Shown here piece after piece: positions 44,217 to 53,909 of a stretch of 64,000 nt of DNA (position 1 is the stretch's first letter; each line of letters opens with the position of its first letter). The DNA is from Pseudoalteromonas luteoviolacea DSM 6061. Its GTDB lineage: Bacteria; Pseudomonadota; Gammaproteobacteria; Enterobacterales; Alteromonadaceae. The stretch is from positions 124,001-188,000 of the forward strand of contig NZ_AUYB01000082.1 in assembly GCF_001625655.1 (NCBI RefSeq), written 5' to 3'. The translations under genes were made by a program, and so were the position numbers. Under the pieces are notes generated by a model. The model saw only the letters and a list, made by a program, of their open reading frames with translations, was not told where the DNA came from and did no database searches.

Positions 44217-44473
44217 GGTTTCTCCTAGGTGCACGTATGATTAATTTTATCGTCTGCAATTGTACGCAATTTACATCCAGTTGCCTACGAAATCTGCGTG
44301 AGCATATTTAAGCAGGGATTGAATTTATTTCACAGTGTTTAGGGGATGATATTTTTTTATTTAAACATAATTTTTTTTTATGAAAAACTAGGGTTACATT
44401 TGAAATTGCAATATGCAAGCACACAACAGTACAGTTTATGTGCATGCATAAACCACCCTAGACAGCCAATATT

Positions 44474-45757
44474 TTATCCTAACTTGTCGAATATACGCTG
44501 CTTAAGCTGGGTGTAATCGGCATTAACGGTTTCTGCAAGACATGGCTTTGCCAGTGCATCTGCCAACACTTTTGGCATCTCAAGCTGTTGTTGTAGAACA
44601 CTTTCTACAGACTCTTTAAATTTAGCAGGATGAGCAGTAGCAAGGAAAATTCCGGTTTCACCCATCGTGTTATTCAATTTAAGGCCTTCGTATGCAATTG
44701 CAGTGTGTGGCTCAGCGACATAACCACTCGCATTAATTTGTTGCATCCCTTCACGCGTCTTAGACTCAGACACCGAACATGAATAAAAGTAATCTTTATC
44801 AAAAAGCTCACCTTTGAGCATACTTTCAACTCTCGGCCAATTATTAGGTTTACTCACATCCATAGCATTTGAAAGTGATTCCAATGTGGCATTTGGATCC
44901 CACTTTCCTGACGCCAAATATCGAGGTACCGTGTCATTTTGGTTTGTTGTTGCACTGAGCTTTTTCACTGGAAGGCCAATTGCAGCCGCTATCATTGCAG
45001 CACACACATTGCCAAAGTTACCACTTGGCACTGAAATATGAACGTTCTCTCGCTTATGCTCCGGCACTTGCGAAAAAGCTTCGAAGTAATAACATACCTG
45101 CGCTAACAATCGACTGATATTAATAGAGTTAGCCGAGTTAAGCCCAAGTTTACTCTTTACTTCATCATCTAGAAATGCTTGCTTTACAATAGCTTGGCAA
45201 TCATCAAAACTACCTTCAACCGCAAAACAATGGATATTTTTGCCTAGCGTTGTGAATAATTTTTGCTGGGCGAGAGAGATCTTACCCTTTGGGTAAAGGA
45301 TGACGACATCAACATTGTCTTTTTCATAAAACGCATGTGCAACAGCCGCTCCTGTGTCACCGCTGGTGGCAGTTAATATGGTTACTCGCTCACCTTGACT
45401 GAATAAACTAATGCACTCGGACATAAAGCGACCACCGAAATCTTTAAATGCCAAAGTAGGTCCATGAAACAATTCAAGGCAATATTTATTTTCTTCAACT
45501 TGAACAAGCGGTGCTGGAAAGTTAAATGCGCGCTTTACCATTTCATTAATGGTGTCTTCTGGCAGTTCATCTCCAATGAGGTGTTGTAATATCTTGCCGC
45601 TGCGCTGAGCAAAAGGAAGTGCCAGCAATGTCTCAATATCTGCCAATTTCTGCAATTCAGTAGGAAAAAATACTCCTTGATTACGGCCTAATCCCACCTT
45701 AACTGCTTCTGTAAATGAAACCTGTTGTTGTGGGTCCATTAAATTAACTAAATTCAT
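44474..45757 (-). CDS. thrC: Threonine synthase ThrC
   Basis: 427 residues, as in E. coli (428). PLP lysine in HGPTLAFKDFGGRFM; TATSGDTGAAVAHAF phosphate region; SVPSGNFGNVCAAMIA. Last gene of the thr operon; converts O-phosphohomoserine to threonine. Starts 9 bp after thrB. Confidence 0.96.
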   Translation of the reverse strand: MNLVNLMDPQQQVSFTEAVKVGLGRNQGVFFPTELQKLADIETLLALPFAQRSGKILQHLIGDELPEDTINEMVKRAFNFPAPLVQVEENKYCLELFHGPTLAFKDFGGRFMSECISLFSQGERVTILTATSGDTGAAVAHAFYEKDNVDVVILYPKGKISLAQQKLFTTLGKNIHCFAVEGSFDDCQAIVKQAFLDDEVKSKLGLNSANSINISRLLAQVCYYFEAFSQVPEHKRENVHISVPSGNFGNVCAAMIAAAIGLPVKKLSATTNQNDTVPRYLASGKWDPNATLESLSNAMDVSKPNNWPRVESMLKGELFDKDYFYSCSVSESKTREGMQQINASGYVAEPHTAIAYEGLKLNNTMGETGIFLATAHPAKFKESVESVLQQQLEMPKVLADALAKPCLAETVNADYTQLKQRIFDKLG

Positions 45758-45766
45758 ATTTATTCC

Positions 45767-46696
45767 TTAGGCGAGTTCTCGAGTGCCTTGATTGTCAAAC
45801 TTACAGATATGGCTAAAGCCACTTTCATTTATATAGTGCGTATTTAGCCACTCTTGGCAACGGGTTGCACTTACCTCAGATGTACACAGTGCAAACAAAG
45901 TCGGGCCAGCGCCTGAAATACTTACAAGGCTTGCGCCAAGTTCAGGTAAACTTAGTTTTGCCTCTGCATAACCCTTTATGAGTGGTGCGCGGCTAGGTTC
46001 CGCAATATTATCTTGCATCAACTTAATTGCATCATTAAACCGCTGTTGCTGTAACAACGTCGTATATGCCGCCAATCGCTGCGCGAACTCTACGCTCTGA
46101 CCAAGTTTTAAAGAGTCCGGTAAAACAGCTCTGGCCTTTGCTGTATTAAGTGCAAACCCGGGAAAAGCGACAACAATGTACCAATCAGAAGCAGTCGGCA
46201 TCGAGAGGGCTCGATCAGGCACAATCTCTGATGTCAGTTGTAAGCCACCCAAATAACATGGCGTAATATTGTCATAGTGGCGAGCACCACTGACTTTGGC
46301 TTCAAAGTCAGCCATCAGCTCAATCATTTGTATTTGCGATAGCTCTGTTCCACTGTAGGCATTAAGAGCCGCAAATGTCGCAACCACAGAGCATGCGCTT
46401 GAACCTAGGCCAGAACCTATCGGTAAGCGCTTTTCAAGCGTCAGTGACACGCACGGCATATCTGATTTTACGTTCGCCCTAAAGTGAGCCAAACACTGGT
46501 AGGCTAAATTATCTTCCTGATTGCTAGGCAATTTGCCTGCATATTCGCCAATGCATTTAAATTCATCTTGTACTGCTTCTTCAATATGGACGATATCTCC
46601 TAATAACTGACCATCCGTAGGTGCTAACGCTGCACCTAATGAATCAAAACCAACACAAAAGTTGCCAATCGATGCTGGAGCAAAAAACTTTCTCAT
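45767..46696 (-). CDS. thrB: Homoserine kinase ThrB
   Basis: 309 residues, the family length. PASIGNFCVGFDSLGAAL and the GHMP ATP-binding KRLPIGSGLGSSACSVVA motif are intact; a C-terminal SISGAGPTLFAL motif completes it. It phosphorylates homoserine. Gap of 10 bp to thrA. Confidence 0.96.
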   Translation of the reverse strand: MRKFFAPASIGNFCVGFDSLGAALAPTDGQLLGDIVHIEEAVQDEFKCIGEYAGKLPSNQEDNLAYQCLAHFRANVKSDMPCVSLTLEKRLPIGSGLGSSACSVVATFAALNAYSGTELSQIQMIELMADFEAKVSGARHYDNITPCYLGGLQLTSEIVPDRALSMPTASDWYIVVAFPGFALNTAKARAVLPDSLKLGQSVEFAQRLAAYTTLLQQQRFNDAIKLMQDNIAEPSRAPLIKGYAEAKLSLPELGASLVSISGAGPTLFALCTSEVSATRCQEWLNTHYINESGFSHICKFDNQGTRELA

Positions 46697-46706
46697 TGTG
46701 CCTTCC

Positions 46707-49124
46707 TTATCTAGATAACGTCTTTAAAATATCAGCGAAAACACCCGCAGCTGTTACTTCGGCACCTGCACCATAGCCACGAATAACAAAAGGCTTAGGT
46801 TGGTAGTATTGACTCAAAATAGCCAGTGCATTTTCACCGTCTCGGATATCGAACAGTGCATGCTGTGCATCAACCGCTTCAATACCAACTCTGCATTTGC
46901 CATTTGCTATACTGCCAACATAACGGAGTTTTTTACCCTCGCTTGCTGCACTCTGTACTCTGTCAGAAAATGCGGCATCCAATTCAGGCAAGCGCACCAT
47001 AAACTCTTCCACGCTACTTCCCTGTGCAAAGTCATCTGGTACGACTGATTCTACTTCTATGTCATCCAGTTCAAGCTCTAGGCCAGCTTCACGAGCAATA
47101 ATCAATAATTTTCGCGCGACGTCTGTACCCGATAAGTCATCTCTTGGATCTGGTTCAGTAAACCCATTTTGTTTTGCTTGCGCTGTTGCTGCTGAGAGGG
47201 ATAGGCCGTCTTCAATAGCACCAAACATGTATGATAAAGAGCCCGACAAAATACCATTGAAAGACAACAGCTCATCGCCAGCACCAAACAGCAGCTGTAG
47301 GTTATCCAAAACAGGCAACCCCGCCCCAACATTAGTTTCGTACAAGAACTTTCTTCCTGAATTAACCGCAGCTTGTTTAAGCTCTCTGTAATACGCCATG
47401 TCACCCGTGTTCGCTTTTTTATTCGCTGCAACAACATGGAATCCGGCTTCCAAAAATTGACTGTATTGATCGGCCAGAAGCTGCGAAGAGCTACAATCGA
47501 CAATGACGGGGTTGATTAAATGGTTGGCTTTTACAAATTGCTCCAGCTCATCGATGGAAAAAGACAATTCCGACTCTGCCAACTGAGCTTGCCAATTCTC
47601 GAACTGAACCCCTTCAGAGCGCAGCAGGCACTTTTTAGAATTAGCAACGCCGTACAAGTTTAATTTGATGTTTCGGTTTGCAAGCCAATCTTGTTGCTTT
47701 TCTAATTGTCGAACAAGCTCAGCTCCAACCAAGCCACAACCTAAAAGAAACACGTCGATTGATGGCACATGTGTGAAGAAATTTTCATGACATACTTTCA
47801 TTGCATCTTTACACAGTTCACCAGATACCACTGCAGAAATAGCGCTTTCAGTGGAGTCTTGTGCTATTGCTACAATATTTACTTGCGCTTGTGCCAATGA
47901 AGCAAAAAATTTAGCTGCAAGTCCTTTATGTGAACGCATATTGTCACCAACCAGAGTCACAATCGCCAGATCTTTCTGAACTTCTATCGGTTCAATTAAT
48001 CCTGCTTTAGTCTCTAGTTCGAACGCGGCTTTTAGTGCCCCCATAGCTAAGGGTAGATCCTGCTCATGAACGCAGAAACTAATACTAAACTCACAAGAAG
48101 ATTGTGTGATCAACACAATCGATACGTTGTCATTAGCTAACGCTGAAAATACACGCCCAGCCATGCCAACCTTGCCTTTCATGCCAGGTCCAGACACGGT
48201 TAACATTGCCAATTTATCTAGGCTAGAAAGGGCTTTTACGGGTGATTCATTATCACTGTGCGCTGAAATTAACGACCCTGGCACATCGGGATCATGCGTG
48301 TTTTTGATCTCACAAGGCACGTTCGCCTTAGCACAAGGCAGGATTGTTTTAGGATGTAAAACCTTAGCTCCAAAATAGGCAAGTTCCATCGCCTCTTTGT
48401 AGGAAAGCTTTGATACTTTAGTTGCCTTTTTTATCAAGCGAGGGTCTGCACTGTAAACACCATCTACATCAGTCCAAATTTGGCAGATCTCAGCATTGAT
48501 ACTTGCAGCCACAACAGCCGCTGAGTAGTCCGACCCGTTTCGGCCCAACGTAGTCAACTCCTCAAGTTCATTGCTGCCAGTGAATCCAGCTAGGACATAC
48601 AGCCCAGGCTCAGTTGAATTTATTTGCTGCTTAAGTGCCAGCTTGGTTTGTTCAAGATCGACCTCTGAGTCTAGGTATTGTGCTTGAGTTTTAATGCATT
48701 GGGTGGCGTCTAATGCCTGTGCGTTTTGCTCTTTTAACATAGTCACCATCAAGGCTACGCTGATGCGCTCACCAAAACTGATGATAAATGCATTCACGGC
48801 ATCAGGACATTGTTTAAGGAGCTTTACCCCAGCAAGCTTGTCTTGCAATTGGTCCAGTTTCGGAAATCCCTCTACCACTCCATGTTCAGATTCAACCGCC
48901 GCTTTGAGCGTGTTGCAACGAGATTCAAAAGCAGTCCAGAGTGCCTCATAGTCTTCACCTTTTGCTGCACATTCAGCCAACTCCACCAACTGATCTGTCA
49001 TACCTCCGGGTGCTGAAAGCACAATCACCGCACTGCCATTACTGTAATTTGATACCAGAGACTGTACTCGTTGCAGACAATTGAAATCTGCCAATGAAGA
49101 GCCCCCAAACTTTAAAACTCGCAT
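46707..49124 (-). CDS. thrA: Bifunctional aspartokinase/homoserine dehydrogenase I
   Basis: 805 residues from the ATG at 49124, with GAGG upstream; E. coli ThrA is 820. N-terminal aspartokinase (1-290): [25 protein letters not shown]; two ACT-like regulatory segments (about 295-450); C-terminal homoserine dehydrogenase (about 455-805): [47 protein letters not shown]. Feedback control by threonine is known for this family. The gene is led by thrL and an attenuator. Confidence 0.97.
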   Translation of the reverse strand: MRVLKFGGSSLADFNCLQRVQSLVSNYSNGSAVIVLSAPGGMTDQLVELAECAAKGEDYEALWTAFESRCNTLKAAVESEHGVVEGFPKLDQLQDKLAGVKLLKQCPDAVNAFIISFGERISVALMVTMLKEQNAQALDATQCIKTQAQYLDSEVDLEQTKLALKQQINSTEPGLYVLAGFTGSNELEELTTLGRNGSDYSAAVVAASINAEICQIWTDVDGVYSADPRLIKKATKVSKLSYKEAMELAYFGAKVLHPKTILPCAKANVPCEIKNTHDPDVPGSLISAHSDNESPVKALSSLDKLAMLTVSGPGMKGKVGMAGRVFSALANDNVSIVLITQSSCEFSISFCVHEQDLPLAMGALKAAFELETKAGLIEPIEVQKDLAIVTLVGDNMRSHKGLAAKFFASLAQAQVNIVAIAQDSTESAISAVVSGELCKDAMKVCHENFFTHVPSIDVFLLGCGLVGAELVRQLEKQQDWLANRNIKLNLYGVANSKKCLLRSEGVQFENWQAQLAESELSFSIDELEQFVKANHLINPVIVDCSSSQLLADQYSQFLEAGFHVVAANKKANTGDMAYYRELKQAAVNSGRKFLYETNVGAGLPVLDNLQLLFGAGDELLSFNGILSGSLSYMFGAIEDGLSLSAATAQAKQNGFTEPDPRDDLSGTDVARKLLIIAREAGLELELDDIEVESVVPDDFAQGSSVEEFMVRLPELDAAFSDRVQSAASEGKKLRYVGSIANGKCRVGIEAVDAQHALFDIRDGENALAILSQYYQPKPFVIRGYGAGAEVTAAGVFADILKTLSR

Positions 49125-49151
49125 ACTGTATTTTTCCTCATTCCTAAAACG

Positions 49152-49187
49152 AAAAAGGCCTGTGCTCTTGGTGAGCACAGGCCTTTT
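49152..49187 (-). terminator. thr operon attenuator
   Basis: AAAGGCCTGTGCTC pairs with GAGCACAGGCCTTTT across a 5-nt loop (plus strand 49154-49187); on the minus strand it is followed by TTTTTCG. Between the leader peptide and thrA, this is the rho-independent terminator of thr attenuation. Confidence 0.93.
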
Positions 49188-49211
49188 ATTAAAACGCACG
49201 GACCTATGCCA

Positions 49212-49274
49212 CTATCCAGTGTGGATGGTGGTCGTAATAATAATAATTGTCACGTTACGTGTAATTCGGTTCAT
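49212..49274 (-). CDS. thrL: thr operon leader peptide ThrL
   Basis: A 20-residue ORF, MNRITRNVTIIIITTTIHTG, rich in Ile and Thr (six Ile, six Thr), ending at TAG 25 bp before the attenuator hairpin. Ribosome stalling on Ile/Thr codons when either charged tRNA is short lets RNA polymerase pass the attenuator, as in E. coli thrL. Too short for ordinary ORF calling. Confidence 0.95.
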   Translation of the reverse strand: MNRITRNVTIIIITTTIHTG

Positions 49275-49421
49275 AGTTTCTTTGACTAACCTGATTCAAA
49301 GTTGTTTAAAAATTGCTTACCTAAACTAGACTGCCTGATCCTTAGTCAATCTGTCAAGCAGCTTGGAGTAAATTAAATATGCAAAAAGTTCAAGATACGT
49401 ACTAGGAAAGGAAAAAGCTAT

Positions 49422-49787
49422 CTAACGGATACCATATTCGCTTAGCAAAGCGAGTAGTTGATCTGCTTTGACTGGCTTTTCTAAAAATTTGATAGCACCA
49501 AGCTGCGCCACTTTGGTTTTCATTTGAGCTTGGATATCAGCAGAGATTACCACAACATAAGTCTCTATTTTATGTGCCTTTATAGCTTCTAGCACACCTA
49601 CACCATCTAATTCAGGCATTGTTAGGTCTAAACAAAGCAAATCGATTTGCGATTTTTGCAATATTTCTAGTGCCTCACGACCATTTTTAGCTTGGCACAC
49701 TTCTACATCAAGGTTTGATGTTAGACAGCGCACCACTTGCTTACGGGCAACAGTTGAATCGTCGCACACTAACACAGAATAGCTCAT
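49422..49787 (-). CDS. CheY-like response regulator, receiver only
   Basis: 121 residues, only a receiver: CDDS (Asp9/Asp10), phospho-acceptor Asp54 in LCLDLTMPELDG, Ser82/Ala83 switch, KP (Lys104, Pro105). It has no output domain. It is divergent from a histidine kinase gene 209 bp away, which could be its partner. Partners and output are unknown. Confidence 0.9.
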   Translation of the reverse strand: MSYSVLVCDDSTVARKQVVRCLTSNLDVEVCQAKNGREALEILQKSQIDLLCLDLTMPELDGVGVLEAIKAHKIETYVVVISADIQAQMKTKVAQLGAIKFLEKPVKADQLLALLSEYGIR

Positions 49788-49996
49788 AAGAAGGTAAATC
49801 TTTATTGTTCTAGTAACAAATAAACGTTATTGTTGTTTTAATCTTATAACACAATAATCAACATCCAGTAAGTTTTTTATATCTGCTTGTATGTTGTAAA
49901 GATAGCAAGATAAACATTTATTTTTAGCCGTTTATTGGCTAACTTTAAGTTTAATAAGCGCGCATTAACTTGGTTGTCAGGAGCTAAGAATACTCC

Positions 49997-51757
49997 ATGC
50001 TACAGAAAAGTCTGTCGAAAAAACTGCTCACAAATGTTCTGTCAGTTTACTTCCTACTAACCTTTGTGGTGACTTGTGGACAAGTTGTCGCTGAATACGT
50101 CAATACCAAAGACTATATTCGAAATGAGCTAACCATGCTGCAAAAGACATTCAGTCGCAGTTTGACACGTGCCATTTGGGAGCTTAATACCAAACAAACT
50201 GTAACCACTGCCGAGGGCTTACTCGCGATCCCGATGATAGAGGGGATCATTGTCAGAGACGACAGTGGCGAAATTATTTCTCAATTAGGTCGCTCACTCA
50301 ATATCCACGAATTGTACAGTCAACAGCTTGTTCAAGAGGAAGCGCTAATCGAAGACACGCCATCTGGCTTGTTTGGTTACACTTTCCCATTGATATTCGA
50401 GTTTTCTGGTCGTGCAACCCAAGTGGGAGACGTGACTTTATTCTCAAGTCGAGAAGTGGTATTTAGCCGCATTATGATCTCAATTTACTTTTTAATCGGT
50501 AATGCGATGGTCAAAACCACTTTCCTTATTATCCTATTTTTGCTCGCGTTTAGAAAACTGTTGACTGAGCCTCTTACCGACTTAACTGAACAGATTGAAG
50601 ATTTTGAGGTGGACAATGTCGATGGCCACAAGATTGAAATAGACACCACCGAACGCAATGAGTTAAAAGTCATGGAAGAGGCTTTTAACAAACTGATAGA
50701 CAAAGTGGCAGAATATCGAAAGCAGCTTGATCAGACACAAAAAGAGCTCATTATCAGTAATGAGAAACTCGATCAACACAATATCCAGCTTGAGCAAGAG
50801 GTTGCACGCAAAACCTCCAATCTCAGCCAAGCGATGATGGATCTTCAACAACAGAAATATGAACTTGAGAAACAAAAACTCACGCTCACTGAAGAAATAG
50901 ATTTAAGGCGCCAAACGGAAGAAGAATTGCTAACCAAACAAAATGAGTTAGAAAAATACGTCGAAGAACTCAATATGGCCCAAGAAAGATTAGTTGGCTC
51001 AGAAAAAATGGCTGCGCTTGGCGGATTGGTCGCGGGTATTACGCATGATATCAATACACCGGTAGGCATAGGCGTTACGGCAACCTCATTCTTGCAGGAA
51101 CGTTTAGACCAGCTCGAAGCCGCCTACAAAGAAAAAACGCTTTCGCCTAAAGCACTGGAAGAGTTTATGCACGAAGCAAAACAAAGCACCAGTCTTTTAA
51201 CCAATAACTTAGCTCGTGCCTCCGAACTTGTGGCCAGTTTCAAACAGATCGCTGTGGATCAAGCCAGTGAAGCGGTCAGAACGATAAACTTCAACCAATA
51301 TCTTCGCGAAGTACTGCGCTCCTTGCAGCCTAAACTGAAAAAAACAGCCCACGAGGTTAATATTGATTGTCCTGCCGATTTGACTCTTAATTTACCTGCT
51401 GGTGCCATTAGCCAAATCTTCACCAATTTGATTATGAACTCGCTTATACATGGCTTCGAAGGCATCAATAAAGGCGTGATAGATATTCAAATTACCGATG
51501 ACAATGATGATGTACGTATCGTGTATAAGGACAATGGTAAAGGCGTTTCACCGGCCCAGTTGGAGAAGCTATTTGACCCCTTCTTTACAACCAAACGCGA
51601 TCAAGGTGGTAGTGGGCTAGGCACACACATTACTTTTAACCTTGTAAAGCAAACGCTTAATGGTGACATTGAAGTAAGCTCAGAAGAGGGCAAAGGGCTA
51701 ACTTACTACATACGATTCCCTAAAGAGATGCAGGCTCAACAAGCCATGTTTAGCTGA
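49997..51757 (+). CDS. Membrane sensor histidine kinase
   Basis: 586 residues. TM1 at about 8-30; a periplasmic sensor of ~120 residues; TM2 about 160-180; HAMP-like region 185-240; a long coiled coil (about 240-330); then the H-box GLVAGITHDINTPVGIGVTA with phospho-His, and HATPase motifs NLIMNSLIHGF (N), VYKDNGKGVSP (G1), FDPFFTTKRDQGGSGLG (F/G2). Autophosphorylates and likely passes phosphate to a response regulator, perhaps the divergent CheY-like protein. N-terminal ligand not predictable. Confidence 0.92.
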   Translation: MLQKSLSKKLLTNVLSVYFLLTFVVTCGQVVAEYVNTKDYIRNELTMLQKTFSRSLTRAIWELNTKQTVTTAEGLLAIPMIEGIIVRDDSGEIISQLGRSLNIHELYSQQLVQEEALIEDTPSGLFGYTFPLIFEFSGRATQVGDVTLFSSREVVFSRIMISIYFLIGNAMVKTTFLIILFLLAFRKLLTEPLTDLTEQIEDFEVDNVDGHKIEIDTTERNELKVMEEAFNKLIDKVAEYRKQLDQTQKELIISNEKLDQHNIQLEQEVARKTSNLSQAMMDLQQQKYELEKQKLTLTEEIDLRRQTEEELLTKQNELEKYVEELNMAQERLVGSEKMAALGGLVAGITHDINTPVGIGVTATSFLQERLDQLEAAYKEKTLSPKALEEFMHEAKQSTSLLTNNLARASELVASFKQIAVDQASEAVRTINFNQYLREVLRSLQPKLKKTAHEVNIDCPADLTLNLPAGAISQIFTNLIMNSLIHGFEGINKGVIDIQITDDNDDVRIVYKDNGKGVSPAQLEKLFDPFFTTKRDQGGSGLGTHITFNLVKQTLNGDIEVSSEEGKGLTYYIRFPKEMQAQQAMFS

Positions 51758-51909
51758 TTTATACAGTGGGCTTAAAAATGCGTAGCCCACTGCTTTCTCA
51801 CACTTGATAACCAAGCCAAAATACCAAATAAACCATATTAGCCTTTGCTCGCTACAATATAGTTTTGCTATGATGCAATTCGTTTTTTCACACTCGGATT
51901 TTAAATGAT

Positions 51910-52818
51910 ATGTGGTTCAGCAACCTAATCTGTTACCGTTTTAAACAAGATGTTTCATACACACAAGAAGACTTTGAAAATGCACTAGAGCAAGATGTTT
52001 TTCGCTCTTGTGGCAGCCAAGATATGAGTACCTTTGGCTGGGTTAACGCATTAGGAAAACATGGTCAATCGTTGTCACATTTTTCTCAAAATAGCATTTT
52101 GTTGTGCGCAAAACGCGAAGAAAAAGTGCTGCCAGCAGCAGTTGTGAACGATATGGTCGCTGAAAAAGTGGAGCAAATTGAGCGCGAAGAAAACCGTCCA
52201 GTCAAAAAGAAAGAAAAAGACGAGTTAAAAGAGAACATTCTCGCAACTTTACTCCCGCAGGCGTTTAAAAAATCTAGCCTGCAGTTTGCTTTCATCGACC
52301 AAGAAAGCGGTTGGGTCATTGTAAATAGCGCGAGTTTCAACAAGGCTGAAGAAATGATGGCGCTACTGCGTAAATCGCTAGGAACCCTACCAATCGTTCC
52401 AGCCTTTGCAAACTATGACCTGGATGTTTTCCTTACAGACTGGCTCACTAAATTTGAGGCGCCAGAAGGCTTTGCGATCGGTAATGATGCAGAGTTACAA
52501 GATGCAGCTGATGAAGGTGCACAAGTTAAACTGAAACAACATGACTTAGCCAGTGACGAAATTAAACTGCACCTTGAAAACGGCAAGCGAGTAACAAAGC
52601 TGGCGTTAGATTGGCGTGAACGCGTACAGTTTTTGCTGCAAAATGACGGTTCTATCAAGCGTGTTAGCTACAATGATGCTTTAAAAGAGCAAAATGCTGA
52701 TATTCCAAAAGAAGACTTGGCAATCAAGTTAGATGCAGATTTTATCCTCGTTTCAGAAGAAGTGAAAGAACTGTTAGAGGACTTAACTAAAGAGCTTGGT
52801 GACAAAGACGACATATAA
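51910..52818 (+). CDS. rdgC: Recombination-associated protein RdgC
   Basis: 302 residues, the usual length. Begins MWFSNLICYRF; SCGSQDMSTFGWVNALGKHG and FAIGNDAELQD are family motifs. It forms a ring on double-stranded DNA and limits RecA action; in gammaproteobacteria it is a nucleoid-associated protein. It ends in a strong bidirectional terminator shared with the HDOD gene. Confidence 0.95.
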   Translation: MWFSNLICYRFKQDVSYTQEDFENALEQDVFRSCGSQDMSTFGWVNALGKHGQSLSHFSQNSILLCAKREEKVLPAAVVNDMVAEKVEQIEREENRPVKKKEKDELKENILATLLPQAFKKSSLQFAFIDQESGWVIVNSASFNKAEEMMALLRKSLGTLPIVPAFANYDLDVFLTDWLTKFEAPEGFAIGNDAELQDAADEGAQVKLKQHDLASDEIKLHLENGKRVTKLALDWRERVQFLLQNDGSIKRVSYNDALKEQNADIPKEDLAIKLDADFILVSEEVKELLEDLTKELGDKDDI

Positions 52819-52843
52819 AAAAAGGGCCTGAGGCCCTTTTTTT
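52817..52843. terminator. Bidirectional terminator between rdgC and HDOD gene
   Basis: A-run, GGGCC, TGA, GGCCC, T-run: a symmetric hairpin with T-runs on both strands, between convergent genes. Confidence 0.9.
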
Positions 52844-52855
52844 ATATTATGAAAT

Positions 52856-53695
52856 TTAAGCAAACATCGATTTCACATCAGTCAGTAATTCCAGGTAGGC
52901 ATCATCAGTAAACATATCTATTGAGCGTAAGACGCCTTTTTCTTCGTAAACTCCAAGCGCCGCGGCTTTGTCAGATACTTGTAAAATTCCTTCAACGATG
53001 GCGCCCGCACGAATAAAATCGACGTAACATACATGTTCAGGTTTGTAGTTAGGGTTAGCCCAACTTTCCGCAACTTCAACGAACTCATCGGTGAAGCCCC
53101 ACTCGCGCATAATTGCACCACCAATTCTACCTGCAAGCTTTTGGATCGCATGAGCCAAGAAACTTGGGTTTGCAAACACCTCTGGGTGCTTTTCAGCTTC
53201 AGTTAAAATCGGCAACACACCAATATTAAACACCAAAGACGCCAACGTGATGGTGTCTTTGTTTAATGATGTGTGTTTGTTAATCCGTAAATAAAACTCC
53301 ATGGTAGAAATAGCTTGGCACGCTACTTTCAGCGTTTTTTGCCATGCTTTATCCATGTAAGTTTTAATAAGCTTGTTATTGGAAACAAATAATTGCTCCA
53401 TCGCCATTGCTGTCGCAATGTTTTTAATCTGCCGCAAGCCGATTCTAGTCACAGCTTGATTGAGCGTATTTACTTTAATAGAGCGTCCCATAAAGCCACT
53501 GTTGGCAACTTTTATCATGCGCGCAGCGAGCGCGGGATCATGAGATATCACATCTGCCATCTGAAGTAAGTTAACTTCAGGGTCATCCGCTGCTTGACGG
53601 ACTCGCACGGCAACTTCAGGTAACGTCGGTAAGACAAGTGTATCGTTATTAATTTTATCGACAAGAATGGTAAGTAATGCGTTTTCTGTAGACAT
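52856..53695 (-). CDS. HDOD-domain protein
   Basis: 279 residues, mostly one HDOD domain (about 15-215), beginning LPTLPEVAVRVRQAADDPEVNLLQMADVISHDPALAARMIKVANSGFMG. HDOD proteins lack the HD catalytic residues and act as signalling or scaffolding parts, often with c-di-GMP or phosphorelay networks. It stands alone, convergent with rdgC. Confidence 0.9.
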   Translation of the reverse strand: MSTENALLTILVDKINNDTLVLPTLPEVAVRVRQAADDPEVNLLQMADVISHDPALAARMIKVANSGFMGRSIKVNTLNQAVTRIGLRQIKNIATAMAMEQLFVSNNKLIKTYMDKAWQKTLKVACQAISTMEFYLRINKHTSLNKDTITLASLVFNIGVLPILTEAEKHPEVFANPSFLAHAIQKLAGRIGGAIMREWGFTDEFVEVAESWANPNYKPEHVCYVDFIRAGAIVEGILQVSDKAAALGVYEEKGVLRSIDMFTDDAYLELLTDVKSMFA

Positions 53696-53909
53696 ATGGT
53701 CAAGTCCTTTAAATGCGCCACTTAGCTATGGCCTTATAATTTTTAGCTAAATTAAGTATCGTCTAACTTCTCGATAAAGTTAAGAAAAGTATAAAAATTA
53801 TTCTCGCAATAAAATAAAAAATAATACTTTGCCTTAACAATTTGCTCAAAACACCTTTTTTCAGCATCATAGAGCCTCACAATCATAATAACTAAAAACT
53901 CAAGGGTAA

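Noticed and set aside
44235..44473. Riboswitch upstream of glyA
   Set aside because: No glycine- or purine-riboswitch-like structure was seen; the sequence is AT-rich with long T and A runs and one weak palindrome at 44434-44453.
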